Part shown: positions 45,158 through 52,625 of the stretch, piece after piece
How the letters are laid out: each line of letters starts with the position of its first letter
Position numbering within the stretch: the stretch's first letter is position 1
From: Lichenicola sp965198655
GTDB taxonomy: Bacteria; Pseudomonadota; Alphaproteobacteria; Acetobacterales; Acetobacteraceae
Direction of reading: 5' to 3'
DNA length: 64,000 bases
Assembly: GCA_965198655.1 (NCBI GenBank)
Contig: OZ240668.1
Location: 1,488,001 to 1,552,000 of the forward strand
The notes under the pieces: generated by a model
Seen by the model: only the letters and a program-made list of their open reading frames with translations
Database searches by the model: none
What the model was told of the DNA's origin: nothing
Position numbers and translations under genes: made by a program

Positions 45158-45820
45158 TCAGGTAAGCGCGTCGGAGCCGACGAAGCGCACCCCCGCCGCC
45201 TCCAGCCGGCTCCGCGCTCCCGTGGCGCTGGTCGAGCCGTCCGGCTGAGGCAGGGCGATGGCGCGTGTCATGTCCTCGATCACGATCGTCTCGAACCCGG
45301 CGCGGACCGCATCCTTCGCCGACCAGGCGACGGCGAAATCCGCCGCCAGCCCGGTCAGAAATAGCCGCCGGACGCCGCGGTCGGCGAGCCAGCCGGCCAA
45401 GCCGGTGCGGGTGGCGCCGTCGTTCTCGAAGAAGGCGGAATAACTGTCCAGCTCCGGCCGCCAGCCCTTGCGCAGGACCAGCGACAACCGGTCGCCGTCC
45501 AGGCCCGGATGTAGTGCTGCCCCCGCCGTGCCCTGCACCGCGTGGTCCGGCCACAGCATCTGCGGGCCGTACGGCATCGACACCACCTCGTAGGGCGAAC
45601 GGCCGCGATGGCTGCTGGCGAACGAGGTGTGGCCGGGCGGATGCCAGTCCTGGGTGGCGAAGGCGTGGCGGAAGCAATCGCGCAGCAGCCGGTTGATGCC
45701 GGGAACGATCTCGTCGCCGCCGATGGTCGGCAACGCGCCGCCGGGCATGAAGCTCGGCTGCAGGTCGACGACGCCGAGCATGTCGGTTGCGGGATCGACC
45801 ACCAGCCCGGCGGTGGACAC
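45158..45820 (-). CDS. Nicotinamidase-like isochorismatase-fold protein lacking the catalytic Cys
   Basis: A 220-aa protein that looks like PncA (nicotinamide to nicotinate). The catalytic Asp (GVVDLQPSFMPGG), the metal ligands (ATQDWHPPGHTSF) and the Lys (LRKGW) are all present. The nucleophile motif, normally G-A-T-D-Y/F-C-V, reads LTGLAADFAVAWSAKDA, with GCC (Ala) where Cys is required. Nothing else is eroded. It may be inactive, a ligand-binding relative, or use another mechanism. It starts with GTG three bases after the htpG stop, so the two genes form an operon. Confidence 0.8.
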   Translation of the reverse strand: MSTAGLVVDPATDMLGVVDLQPSFMPGGALPTIGGDEIVPGINRLLRDCFRHAFATQDWHPPGHTSFASSHRGRSPYEVVSMPYGPQMLWPDHAVQGTAGAALHPGLDGDRLSLVLRKGWRPELDSYSAFFENDGATRTGLAGWLADRGVRRLFLTGLAADFAVAWSAKDAVRAGFETIVIEDMTRAIALPQPDGSTSATGARSRLEAAGVRFVGSDALT

Positions 45821-45823
45821 AGC

Positions 45824-47719
45824 TCAAACGTCCTGCGACGGCAGCGCGAAGGATGCCACCATCGCCTCGGCGACCCGACGGGCGAACGCCGCCGGCTCGG
45901 CCGGCTGCTCGCCGTCCTGCACACGCGCCAGGTCGAGCAGGGTGCGCGCGGCCCCGTCGATGGCCTCGCCGCGCGCCAGCCTGGCCGCCAGCGCCCGGAT
46001 CAGCGCGTGGTGCGGGTTGATCTCCAGGATCGGCGCCGAGCTCGGCATCTTCTGGCCGCTGCGGCGCATCAGCCGCTGCATCTGCAGGTCGGGCCCGGAC
46101 TGCGAGGCCGCCAGCACCACCGCGCTGCTGACCAGCCGGTCGGTGGCGCGGGCCTCTGCGACGTCGTCGCCCAGCGCCTCCTTCAGCGCCGTCAGCAGCG
46201 CCGCCACGTCGGCGGGTTCCGCCTGCGGCGCGTCCTGCAGCGGGATCTTGGACAGGTCGGCCAGGCCCTGCGTCACGCTGCGCAGCGGCTTCTCCTCGAA
46301 CCGGTCCAGCCGCTCCGGCCAGAACGCGTCCACCTGGTCGGACAGCAGCAGCACCTCGATGCCGCGGGCCCGGAACCCCTCAAGCTGCGGGCTGCTCGCC
46401 AGCGCATGGTGGTTGTCGCCGGCGAGGAAGTAGATCGCCTCCTGTTCCGGCTTCATGCGGCCGACATAGTCGGCGAACGACACCCATCCCTCCTCGGCCG
46501 AGGAGCGGAAGCGGGACAGCCCCGCCACCTCGGTGCGGTGCTCGAAGTCGTCCCAGAGCCCTTCCTTCACGACGGCGCCGAAGTTCTCCCAGAACGGCCC
46601 GTAGGCGTCCGCGTCCTTGGCCTTGGAACGGAGCTCGCTGATGACCCGGTTGGTGACCGCCTTGCGTATGCGGGCCAGCACCGGCGTCGCCTGCAGCATC
46701 TCCCGCGACACGTTCAGCGGCAGGTCCTCGGTGTCGACCACGCCCTGCACGAAGCGCAGCCAGGCGGGCAGCAGGTTGGCCTCGTCGGTGATGAACATGC
46801 GCCGCACGTGCAGCCGCACCCGGCTTTCCCGCGTGCTCTCGACCGGCTCGAACGGCTTCATCCCCGGTACGAACAGCAGGGCGTTGAACTCGAGCGTGCC
46901 CTCGGCGCGCCAGTGCAGCGTGGCCCACGGCTTGTCGAACATGTGTCCGAGATGCTGGTAGAACTCGGCGTATTGTTCCTCGGTGATCTCGGCTCGCGGC
47001 TTGCGCCACAGCGCGGTGCCCTCGTTGGCGGCGACCTCGTTGCCGTCGCGCTGGATGCTGATCGGCCAGGTGATGTGGTCGGCCCACTTGCGCACGATCG
47101 CTTCCAGCCGGTACGGCTCGAGGAACTCGTCCGCGTCCGGCTTGACGTGCAGCACGATGTCGGTGCCGGGCAGCGCGCGCGTGGCCGGCGCCAGCGTGTA
47201 GGTGCCCTGGCCCTCCGAGGACCAGCGCCAGGCCTCCTCCGTGCCGACTCGGCGGGAGACGACCTCGACCCGCTCGGCCACCATGAAGGCGGCATAGAAG
47301 CCCACGCCGAACTGGCCGATCAGGCTCGGCCGCTCGTCCGGCTTGGCGTCGGCCAGGCTCTTGGTGATGTCCTGGCCGAAGGCGCGGGTGCCGGAGCGGG
47401 CGATGGTGCCGAGGTTCTGCGCCAGCTCCTCGCGGCTCATGCCGGTGCCGTCGTCGGAGACCGTGAGCAGACGGGCCTCCTTGTCCGGCACGATGCGGAT
47501 CTTGGCCCCGTCGGGCAGCGCCCGCGACGGGTCGGTCAGCGCCTCGAAGCGCCGGCGGTCGGACGCGTCGGCGGCGTTGGCGACCAGCTCGCGCAGGAAG
47601 ATCTCGCGCTCGGAGTAGAGCGCGTGCACCACGAGGTCGAGCAGCCGTCCGACCTCGGCGCCGAACTCGTGACGCTCCTCGCCGGCGGGGGGTTGTTGCG
47701 TGGTGTCCTGGTCGCTCAT
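45824..47719 (-). CDS. htpG: Chaperone HtpG (Hsp90)
   Basis: The bacterial Hsp90 folds client proteins in an ATP-driven clamp cycle. The 631-aa product has the family start HEFGAEVGRLLDLVVHALYS, the ATP-site motifs SEREIFLRELVANAADASD, VSDDGTGMSREEL and LIGQFGVGFYAAFMVAERV, the middle-domain YLPLNVSREMLQ-like block (DLPLNVSREMLQ) and a C-terminal dimerisation region. GAGG lies about eight bases before the ATG. The nicotinamidase-like gene follows after three bases. Confidence 0.96.
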   Translation of the reverse strand: MSDQDTTQQPPAGEERHEFGAEVGRLLDLVVHALYSEREIFLRELVANAADASDRRRFEALTDPSRALPDGAKIRIVPDKEARLLTVSDDGTGMSREELAQNLGTIARSGTRAFGQDITKSLADAKPDERPSLIGQFGVGFYAAFMVAERVEVVSRRVGTEEAWRWSSEGQGTYTLAPATRALPGTDIVLHVKPDADEFLEPYRLEAIVRKWADHITWPISIQRDGNEVAANEGTALWRKPRAEITEEQYAEFYQHLGHMFDKPWATLHWRAEGTLEFNALLFVPGMKPFEPVESTRESRVRLHVRRMFITDEANLLPAWLRFVQGVVDTEDLPLNVSREMLQATPVLARIRKAVTNRVISELRSKAKDADAYGPFWENFGAVVKEGLWDDFEHRTEVAGLSRFRSSAEEGWVSFADYVGRMKPEQEAIYFLAGDNHHALASSPQLEGFRARGIEVLLLSDQVDAFWPERLDRFEEKPLRSVTQGLADLSKIPLQDAPQAEPADVAALLTALKEALGDDVAEARATDRLVSSAVVLAASQSGPDLQMQRLMRRSGQKMPSSAPILEINPHHALIRALAARLARGEAIDGAARTLLDLARVQDGEQPAEPAAFARRVAEAMVASFALPSQDV

Positions 47720-47835
47720 CTCGTGGCCTCGCTGGATGATTGGAACGCGCGCGTGCTGCCCGTGGCGGCGATATGCGCGGACAATCCCTCCAGTTCAACA
47801 TGTCGAGGCTGCGGATCTCCGCCTCGTCGCTCGTT

Positions 47836-48663
47836 TCAGTCGTGCATCGGCCGCATCGGCAGCGAGGCCAGCGCCACCGGACGCGCGCGATACGCGGCGA
47901 GGCTGCCCATCGGCATGCCCATGGTGCCGAGGCCGGGTCCTGCCGGGACTGCGCTGCGAATGACGTGCCCGAACCCGCCCAGCGGTCGGCTCATCGGCGG
48001 CAGGGCCGCAGCGCCGCCGCCGGAGAACCCGCCAGTGCTCGCCAGTGCCACCGCCGTGTGCGGGCGGCTGTGGCCGCCGCTGCGCACGCCGGCCCGACCC
48101 TCCGGACGGTCGATCGGCTCCGCCCAGGCCTCCAGCACCTTTCTCTGGTAGTCGATGCCGAGATCGGGCGTCTGCGAGTGGTAGGCCGCCGCGGCGTGCG
48201 GCCAGCTCCCGGTCTGGTGGAACAGGTCGGTCAGGAAGTGCGCCGCGAACAGGGCGTTGGCGGCCGGATCGAAGGCCTGCTCAAGGCTGGCGAAGCCGTC
48301 GGGGTGGAACATGAGGTTGATCTGCATGCAGCCGACGTCGATCGAGCGGATGCCCTGCGCCTGGAACGTCCGTGCCGCCGCGACCGCTTCCTCCTTGGTG
48401 TCGTAGAAGTGACCGACCCCCTGGGCGTTGATGGTCCACGGCCAGGCCCGCACGCCGCCGGCGGCCGCATCGTAGCGCCCGGTCTCGACCCGGCTGATCG
48501 CGCCCAGCAACTGGTTCGGCACCCCGGTGCCGGTTTCTGCTGCTGCGGTGGCGTTCTGGCACAGGATCCCGACACCCGACGTGGCCTGCGCCCGCGCGGC
48601 GGCGGCCCAGGCCAGGAGCGACAGGCTCAGGACGAGGATGCGCAGGCGGGCGCGACACACCAT
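47836..48663 (-). CDS. Secreted lytic transglycosylase (SLT fold)
   Basis: A 275-aa exported protein with signal peptide LRILVLSLSLLAWAAAARAQ. A goose-lysozyme/SLT domain follows, with the catalytic Glu in LLGAISRVETGRYD, SIDVGCMQINLMFHPDGF, and ALFAAHFLTDLFHQTGSWPHAAAAYHSQ quoted by its blocks AAHFLTDLF and AAAYHSQTP. These enzymes cut peptidoglycan to make 1,6-anhydro-muropeptides, often opening a path for secretion systems. The C-terminal 80 residues are a Gly/Pro/Met-rich unstructured tail. It is a single gene. Confidence 0.85.
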   Translation of the reverse strand: MVCRARLRILVLSLSLLAWAAAARAQATSGVGILCQNATAAAETGTGVPNQLLGAISRVETGRYDAAAGGVRAWPWTINAQGVGHFYDTKEEAVAAARTFQAQGIRSIDVGCMQINLMFHPDGFASLEQAFDPAANALFAAHFLTDLFHQTGSWPHAAAAYHSQTPDLGIDYQRKVLEAWAEPIDRPEGRAGVRSGGHSRPHTAVALASTGGFSGGGAAALPPMSRPLGGFGHVIRSAVPAGPGLGTMGMPMGSLAAYRARPVALASLPMRPMHD

Positions 48664-48746
48664 GACGGGGATACTGGACGGAGGAGGTTCCCGGACCGTT
48701 AAGACGGAGGTTCCGAACCGCTCAAATTGTGCGACGCAAAAATAGG

Positions 48747-48775
48747 TTGACCGGTCTGGCCGCCGTTGCTATGTG
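48747..48775 (+). promoter_or_regulatory. Sigma-70-type promoter of the orphan small RNA
   Basis: TTGACC at 48747-48752 and TATGTG at 48770-48775 are separated by exactly 17 bases, a good housekeeping-promoter layout. No protein gene follows on this strand before the strong terminator at 48832, so it most likely drives a short noncoding transcript starting near 48782. Confidence 0.6.
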
Positions 48776-48781
48776 GGTTCC

Positions 48782-48859
48782 GGCGGCGCTGCTCAGGCAC
48801 GCCGCTTCTTGGACGTTTCCTCCCTAAACTTGGCGGTGCTTCGGCACCGCCTTTTTTTT
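48782..48859 (+). ncRNA. Candidate trans-acting small RNA with CCUCCC motif
   Basis: A roughly 78-nt transcript is predicted between a 17-bp-spaced promoter and a perfect terminator, with no ribosome site or frame. It contains CTTCTTGGACGTTTCCTCCC (48805-48824), an unpaired-looking anti-Shine-Dalgarno block directly before the terminator stem. This block closely resembles the conserved core I remember from alphaproteobacterial suhB/alpha-r14 small RNAs, which bind ribosome sites through CCUCC. A GC-rich 5' hairpin is also possible (GGCGGCGC...GCGCC-like). A covariance-model search would decide the family. Confidence 0.65.
48832..48859 (+). terminator. Rho-independent terminator of the small RNA
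   Basis: Perfect 8-bp stem GGCGGTGC / GCACCGCC with a UUCG tetraloop, followed by eight T. It is the strongest terminator in the window. It is not downstream of any plus-strand protein gene, which is what points to the small RNA. Confidence 0.93.
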
Positions 48860-48925
48860 GGACCGACGCCGCCAAATCCCGTTCGAGAATGGGGTGTGCC
48901 GAGCGAGAGTGCCGTATCGCGCGAG

Positions 48926-48954
48926 CGGCACGGCACGGCACGGCACGGCACGGC
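48926..48954. repeat. CGGCA pentanucleotide tandem repeat
   Basis: Five exact units of CGGCA (48926-48950) plus CGGC. It lies between the small RNA and the hutG-like stop codon and is noncoding. A short tandem repeat of this kind may vary in copy number by slippage. Confidence 0.85.
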
Positions 48955-49047
48955 GTGTCCGTTGAGAACCGTCGCGGAACGGCCTCCTGGCCGTAAGCGC
49001 AGGCGGGCGCGTCGGATCGCCGGCACAGCGCGTTCTCGGATGGGCCT

Positions 49048-49929
49048 TCAGGCCGGCTGCGCCATTGCGCCAGACAACGCCCGCAACAGGCCCGACATCA
49101 GCTCGCGCAGCCCGTCGAAGCGGGGAAGCTTGAGATAGCGCGTCTGGTCCAGGTAAAGGCTCCGGCTGACCTCGATCTGCAGCGCGTGCACGCCCTGGCG
49201 TGGACGGCCGTAATGGCGCGTGACGTAGCCACCGGCATACGGATCATTGCGCCGCACTCGGTATCCCGCCTGCTCCAGGAAGCGGTGCGCCGCGTCGGAC
49301 AGCATCGGGTCGCAGGAGGTGCCGTGCGCGTCGCCCAGCACGAAGTCCGGATCGTGCCGCGGGCCGGATGCCGGCTCCTCCGTCGGCATGGAATGGCAGT
49401 CGAGCAGGATGCAGTGGCTGAAGCCGTCCCGCGTTTCCGCGATCAGCCCCGACAGGGCGTCGTGGTACGGCTGCCAGCACGACCGGATACGCCCTTCCGC
49501 CTCGGCGAAGGACAGCTTCTCGGCATAGATCGGCTGCCCCGAGGCCACCAGGCGGGCGATGGTGCCGAAGCCGGCGTTGATCCTGGGCGTGCGCGTGTTG
49601 CACCACGGCGGCAGCTTGTCGGAGAACATGGCCGGGTCGAGCTCCCACGGCTCCCGGTTCACGTCGCAGTAGGCGCGCGGGAAGTCCGCCGCCAGCAGCG
49701 GCACCCCGCACCCGGGCGCACCGGCAAACAGCTCGTCGACGAAGCAGTCCTCGCTGCGCCGCAGGCTGTGGGCATCGAGCCTGGACGCGGCCAGGAACGC
49801 GGGCGTGTAAACCCGTCCGGAATGCGGTGACGCCACCAGCATCGGGCTGTTCCGGTCGCCCGGCCTGATGATGCGGAAGGGCGAGGACGGAAACGCGTCC
49901 GCGGTCGGCTGCTGGCCCTGCCTCGTCAT
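49048..49929 (-). CDS. N-formylglutamate amidohydrolase family protein
   Basis: A 293-aa zinc hydrolase of the HutG/FGase family. LVASPHSGRVYTPAFL near the start, RRSEDCFVDELF, FPRAYCDVNREPWELDPAMF, LLDCHSMP, and FVLGDAHGTSCDPML carry the His/Glu/Asp metal ligands. The real substrate may be N-formylglutamate or another N-acyl amino acid; no hut operon is nearby. The ATG at 49929 has GAGG eight bases upstream; earlier in-frame starts (49977, 50061) lack homology. It is the neighbour of tRNA-Val. Confidence 0.85.
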   Translation of the reverse strand: MTRQGQQPTADAFPSSPFRIIRPGDRNSPMLVASPHSGRVYTPAFLAASRLDAHSLRRSEDCFVDELFAGAPGCGVPLLAADFPRAYCDVNREPWELDPAMFSDKLPPWCNTRTPRINAGFGTIARLVASGQPIYAEKLSFAEAEGRIRSCWQPYHDALSGLIAETRDGFSHCILLDCHSMPTEEPASGPRHDPDFVLGDAHGTSCDPMLSDAAHRFLEQAGYRVRRNDPYAGGYVTRHYGRPRQGVHALQIEVSRSLYLDQTRYLKLPRFDGLRELMSGLLRALSGAMAQPA

Positions 49930-50066
49930 GGCCGCATCCTCGCCCGCGCGGCCCGCCCTGTCATCTATGCCATTCATCTGCGCCACACCGCGGCCGGCCA
50001 CCGAAAATCGCCACAGGCGGCGCTTGCGGAAGCATACGGGCGCTTGTAGAACCCGCCGCAACGGAT

Positions 50067-50142
50067 GGGCGCGTAGCTCAGCGGTAGTAGCACTACCTTG
50101 ACATGGTAGGGGTCACAGGTTCAATCCCTGTCGCGCCCACCA
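50067..50142 (+). tRNA. tRNA-Val (GAC)
   Basis: Acceptor arm GGGCGCG/CGCGCCC, with encoded CCA at 50140-50142. The D loop contains AGCGGTAGTAG. The anticodon arm CTACC-TTGACAT-GGTAG gives anticodon GAC. The T arm ACAGG-TTCAATC-CCTGT is canonical. No integrase is adjacent to this tRNA. Confidence 0.97.
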
Positions 50143-50238
50143 TCCGTTGCTCTCATCCCCCGCTCGCCGACGACAGCCGATCGGGCAGCGACCGGTTCTG
50201 CGCCGCTCGCGTCCCGTTCCGTAGCAGGCCGGTGCCGG

Positions 50239-50712
50239 TCACGCAGGCATTCCCCGGCTGGCATCGAGCGCCGCCTGCAGGATGTACGCCGCCGCCAGCT
50301 TGTCCACCACCTGCCCGCGGCGCCGCCGGGTCATGTCCAGGTCATCGATCAGCATCCGGTTCACGGCACTCGACGACAGCCGCTCGTCCCACAGCGCCGC
50401 CGGCAGACCGGTCGCCTCCGACAGGCTGCGGAGCCAGTCGCGGGCCGCCTGCGCCGCCGGCCCGAAGCTGCCGTCGAGCGACAGCGGCAGCCCGCCGACC
50501 ATTCCGCCGACGCCCTCCCGCCCGACGATCGCCGCGATCTCGGCCGCCGCCGCACCGAGCTTGCCGCGCTTGAGGGTGCCGTACGGCGAGGCCAGCATCA
50601 GCGACACGTCCGACAGCGCTAGCCCGATCGTGCGCGTGCCAAGGTCGATCCCGAGCAGCCGCGACCCGGAGGGCAGGGCGGCGCGCAACTGCGGCATGTT
50701 GAACAGCACCAT
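50239..50712 (-). CDS. ruvX: Putative pre-16S rRNA nuclease / Holliday-junction resolvase-like (YqgF/RuvX)
   Basis: A 157-aa RNase-H-fold enzyme of the YqgF family, which trims the 5' end of 16S rRNA and was also proposed to cut Holliday junctions. Motifs: LLGIDLGTRTIGLALSD with the first Asp, VGGLPLSLDGSFG, LWDERLSSSAVNRML with the Glu, and DKLAAAYILQAALD with the last Asp. It is divergent from gatC, a common alphaproteobacterial arrangement. Confidence 0.93.
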   Translation of the reverse strand: MVLFNMPQLRAALPSGSRLLGIDLGTRTIGLALSDVSLMLASPYGTLKRGKLGAAAAEIAAIVGREGVGGMVGGLPLSLDGSFGPAAQAARDWLRSLSEATGLPAALWDERLSSSAVNRMLIDDLDMTRRRRGQVVDKLAAAYILQAALDASRGMPA

Positions 50713-50853
50713 GGGGAGCGGTTATGGTCCCGCCGCACCCGTGCTGCCAGGGTCCAGGCCGGGCGGTCGTCGTTTTGCCGCACGGTTCCGGCGCGACGCG
50801 ACCATGTCCAGCGTTGGCAACCCCCACTCCGGCAACCATCGAAGGCTTCGTTC

Positions 50854-51141
50854 ATGGCGCTTGAACCCGCGACCGTCCGTCGCATTGCCAGGCTGGCCCG
50901 GCTCGGCGTCGACGACGACGAGATCGCGCGCCTGCAGGGCGAGCTGAACGCCATCCTCGGCTGGATCGAGCAGTTGTCCGAACTGGACGTCGAGGGCGTG
51001 GCGCCGATCGCCGGCGTCGGGCAGGCGGCGCTGCGCCTTCGTCCCGACGTGGTCACGGACGGCGACAAGGCCGAGGCCGTGTTGTCCAACGCGCCCGACC
51101 GAGCCGGCCCGTTCTACGCGGTGCCCAAGGTGGTCGAGTGA
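50854..51141 (+). CDS. gatC: Asp/Glu-tRNA amidotransferase subunit C
   Basis: The 95-aa small subunit stabilises GatA in the complex that converts Glu-tRNA(Gln) or Asp-tRNA(Asn) to the amidated form. Typical features: VRRIARLARLGVDDDEIARL and the C-terminal LRPDVVTDGDKAEAVLSNAP ending with FYAVPKVVE. The stop overlaps the ATG of gatA (TGATG). It is first in the gatCAB operon. Confidence 0.95.
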   Translation: MALEPATVRRIARLARLGVDDDEIARLQGELNAILGWIEQLSELDVEGVAPIAGVGQAALRLRPDVVTDGDKAEAVLSNAPDRAGPFYAVPKVVE

Positions 51142-52625
51142 TGCTGACCGACCTGTCCCTGGGCGAGGCGCTGGACGGCCTCGACCGACGCCGCTTCTCC
51201 GCGGTCGAGCTGACGCAGGCGCATCTCGACGCGGTGGCGCAGCTGAACCCGCGCCTCAACGCTTTCATCACCGTGACCGCCGACCGCGCCCTCGACGGGG
51301 CCCGCGCCGCCGACGACGCCCGCACCCGCGGCGAGGCCGGCCCGCTCTGCGGAGCGCCCGTGGCCATCAAGGACCTGTTCTGCACCGAAGGCGTGCGCAC
51401 CACCGCCGGGAGCCGCATCCTCGACAACTTCGTGCCCCCGTACGAGAGCACCGTCACCGCCCAGCTCAAGCGCGACGGCGCGGTGTGCCTCGGCAAGACC
51501 AACCTCGACGAGTTCGCCATGGGCTCGTCCAACATGACCTCCGCCTTCGGCCCGGTGCTCAACCCCTGGACCCGACGCGGCGACGAGACCACGGCGCTGG
51601 TGCCGGGCGGCTCCTCCGGCGGCTCCGCGTCCGCGGTGGCGGCCCACCTGGCGCTGGGCGCCACCGGCACCGACACCGGCGGCTCGATCCGCCAGCCGGC
51701 CGCGTTCTGCGGCATCGCCGGCCTCAAGCCCACCTATGGCCGCTGCAGCCGGTGGGGCGTGGTCGCGTTCGCGAGCTCGCTCGACCAGGCCGGCCCGATG
51801 GCCCGCACGGTGGAGGATTGCGCCCGCCTGCTCGGCTCCATGGCCGGCTACGACCCGAAGGACAGCACCAGCGTCGACCGCGCGGTGCCGGACTACCGCG
51901 CCGCCTGCCGACGCAGCCCGAAGGGCCTGCGCATCGGCATCCCGGCGGAGTACCGCCTGCCCGGCCTATCGGGCGAGATCGAGGCGATCTGGCAGCAGGG
52001 CATCACCTGGCTGCGCGACGCCGGCTGCGAGATCGTCGACGTGTCGCTGCCGCACACGAAGTACGGGCTCGCCACCTACTACATCGTCGCCCCGGCCGAG
52101 TGCTCCTCCAACCTCGCCCGCTACGACGGCATCCGCTTCGGCGAGCGCGTCGAGGCCGACACCCTGGACGCGCTCTACGAGCGCTCCCGCGCCGCCGGCT
52201 TCGGCGCCGAGGTCAAGCGGCGCATCCTGATCGGCACCTACGTGCTCTCGGCCGGCTACTACGACGCCTACTACCTGCGCGCGCAGAAGGTGCGCAGCCT
52301 GATCCTGCGCGACTTCACCGAGGCCTTCGCGCAGGTGGACGCGCTGCTGACGCCGACGGCCCCCTCGGCCGCGTTCGCGCAAGGCGAGAAGATGACGGAT
52401 CCGGTCACGATGTATCTCAACGACATCTTCACCGTGCCGGCGAGCATGGCCGGCATCCCCGGCCTGTCGGTGCCGGCCGGGCTCGACCGCGACGGCCTGC
52501 CGCTCGGCCTGCAGTTGCTCGGGCGGCCGTTCGACGAGGAAGGGTTGTTCGCGCTCGGCACCGTGCTGGAACAGGCGGCCGCCTTCACCTATCGCCCGTC
52601 CATCCGTGCGGGAGCGGCATCGTGA
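51141..52625 (+). CDS. gatA: Asp/Glu-tRNA amidotransferase subunit A
   Basis: The 494-aa amidase subunit frees ammonia from glutamine and passes it to GatB. Amidase-signature residues are visible: CGAPVAIKDLFCTEGVRTTA with the catalytic Lys, GSSNMTSAFGP, VPGGSSGGSASAVAA with the Ser-cisSer-Ser triad, and GSIRQPAAFCGIAGLKPTYG. A GTG one codon earlier is also in frame; the ATG overlapping the gatC stop is more likely. The end overlaps gatB by GTGA. Confidence 0.96.
   Translation: MLTDLSLGEALDGLDRRRFSAVELTQAHLDAVAQLNPRLNAFITVTADRALDGARAADDARTRGEAGPLCGAPVAIKDLFCTEGVRTTAGSRILDNFVPPYESTVTAQLKRDGAVCLGKTNLDEFAMGSSNMTSAFGPVLNPWTRRGDETTALVPGGSSGGSASAVAAHLALGATGTDTGGSIRQPAAFCGIAGLKPTYGRCSRWGVVAFASSLDQAGPMARTVEDCARLLGSMAGYDPKDSTSVDRAVPDYRAACRRSPKGLRIGIPAEYRLPGLSGEIEAIWQQGITWLRDAGCEIVDVSLPHTKYGLATYYIVAPAECSSNLARYDGIRFGERVEADTLDALYERSRAAGFGAEVKRRILIGTYVLSAGYYDAYYLRAQKVRSLILRDFTEAFAQVDALLTPTAPSAAFAQGEKMTDPVTMYLNDIFTVPASMAGIPGLSVPAGLDRDGLPLGLQLLGRPFDEEGLFALGTVLEQAAAFTYRPSIRAGAAS

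Noticed and set aside
45542..48151. An 869-codon plus-strand frame over htpG
   Set aside because: Shadow of htpG and the nicotinamidase-like gene; no homology.
48926..48954. Tandem CGGCA units as a CRISPR-like array
   Set aside because: Units are five bases with no spacers; it is a simple tandem repeat. No CRISPR array exists in the window.
50067..50142. tRNA-Val as a second integration site
   Set aside because: No integrase or repeated 3' segment lies nearby; flanks are ordinary chromosomal genes.
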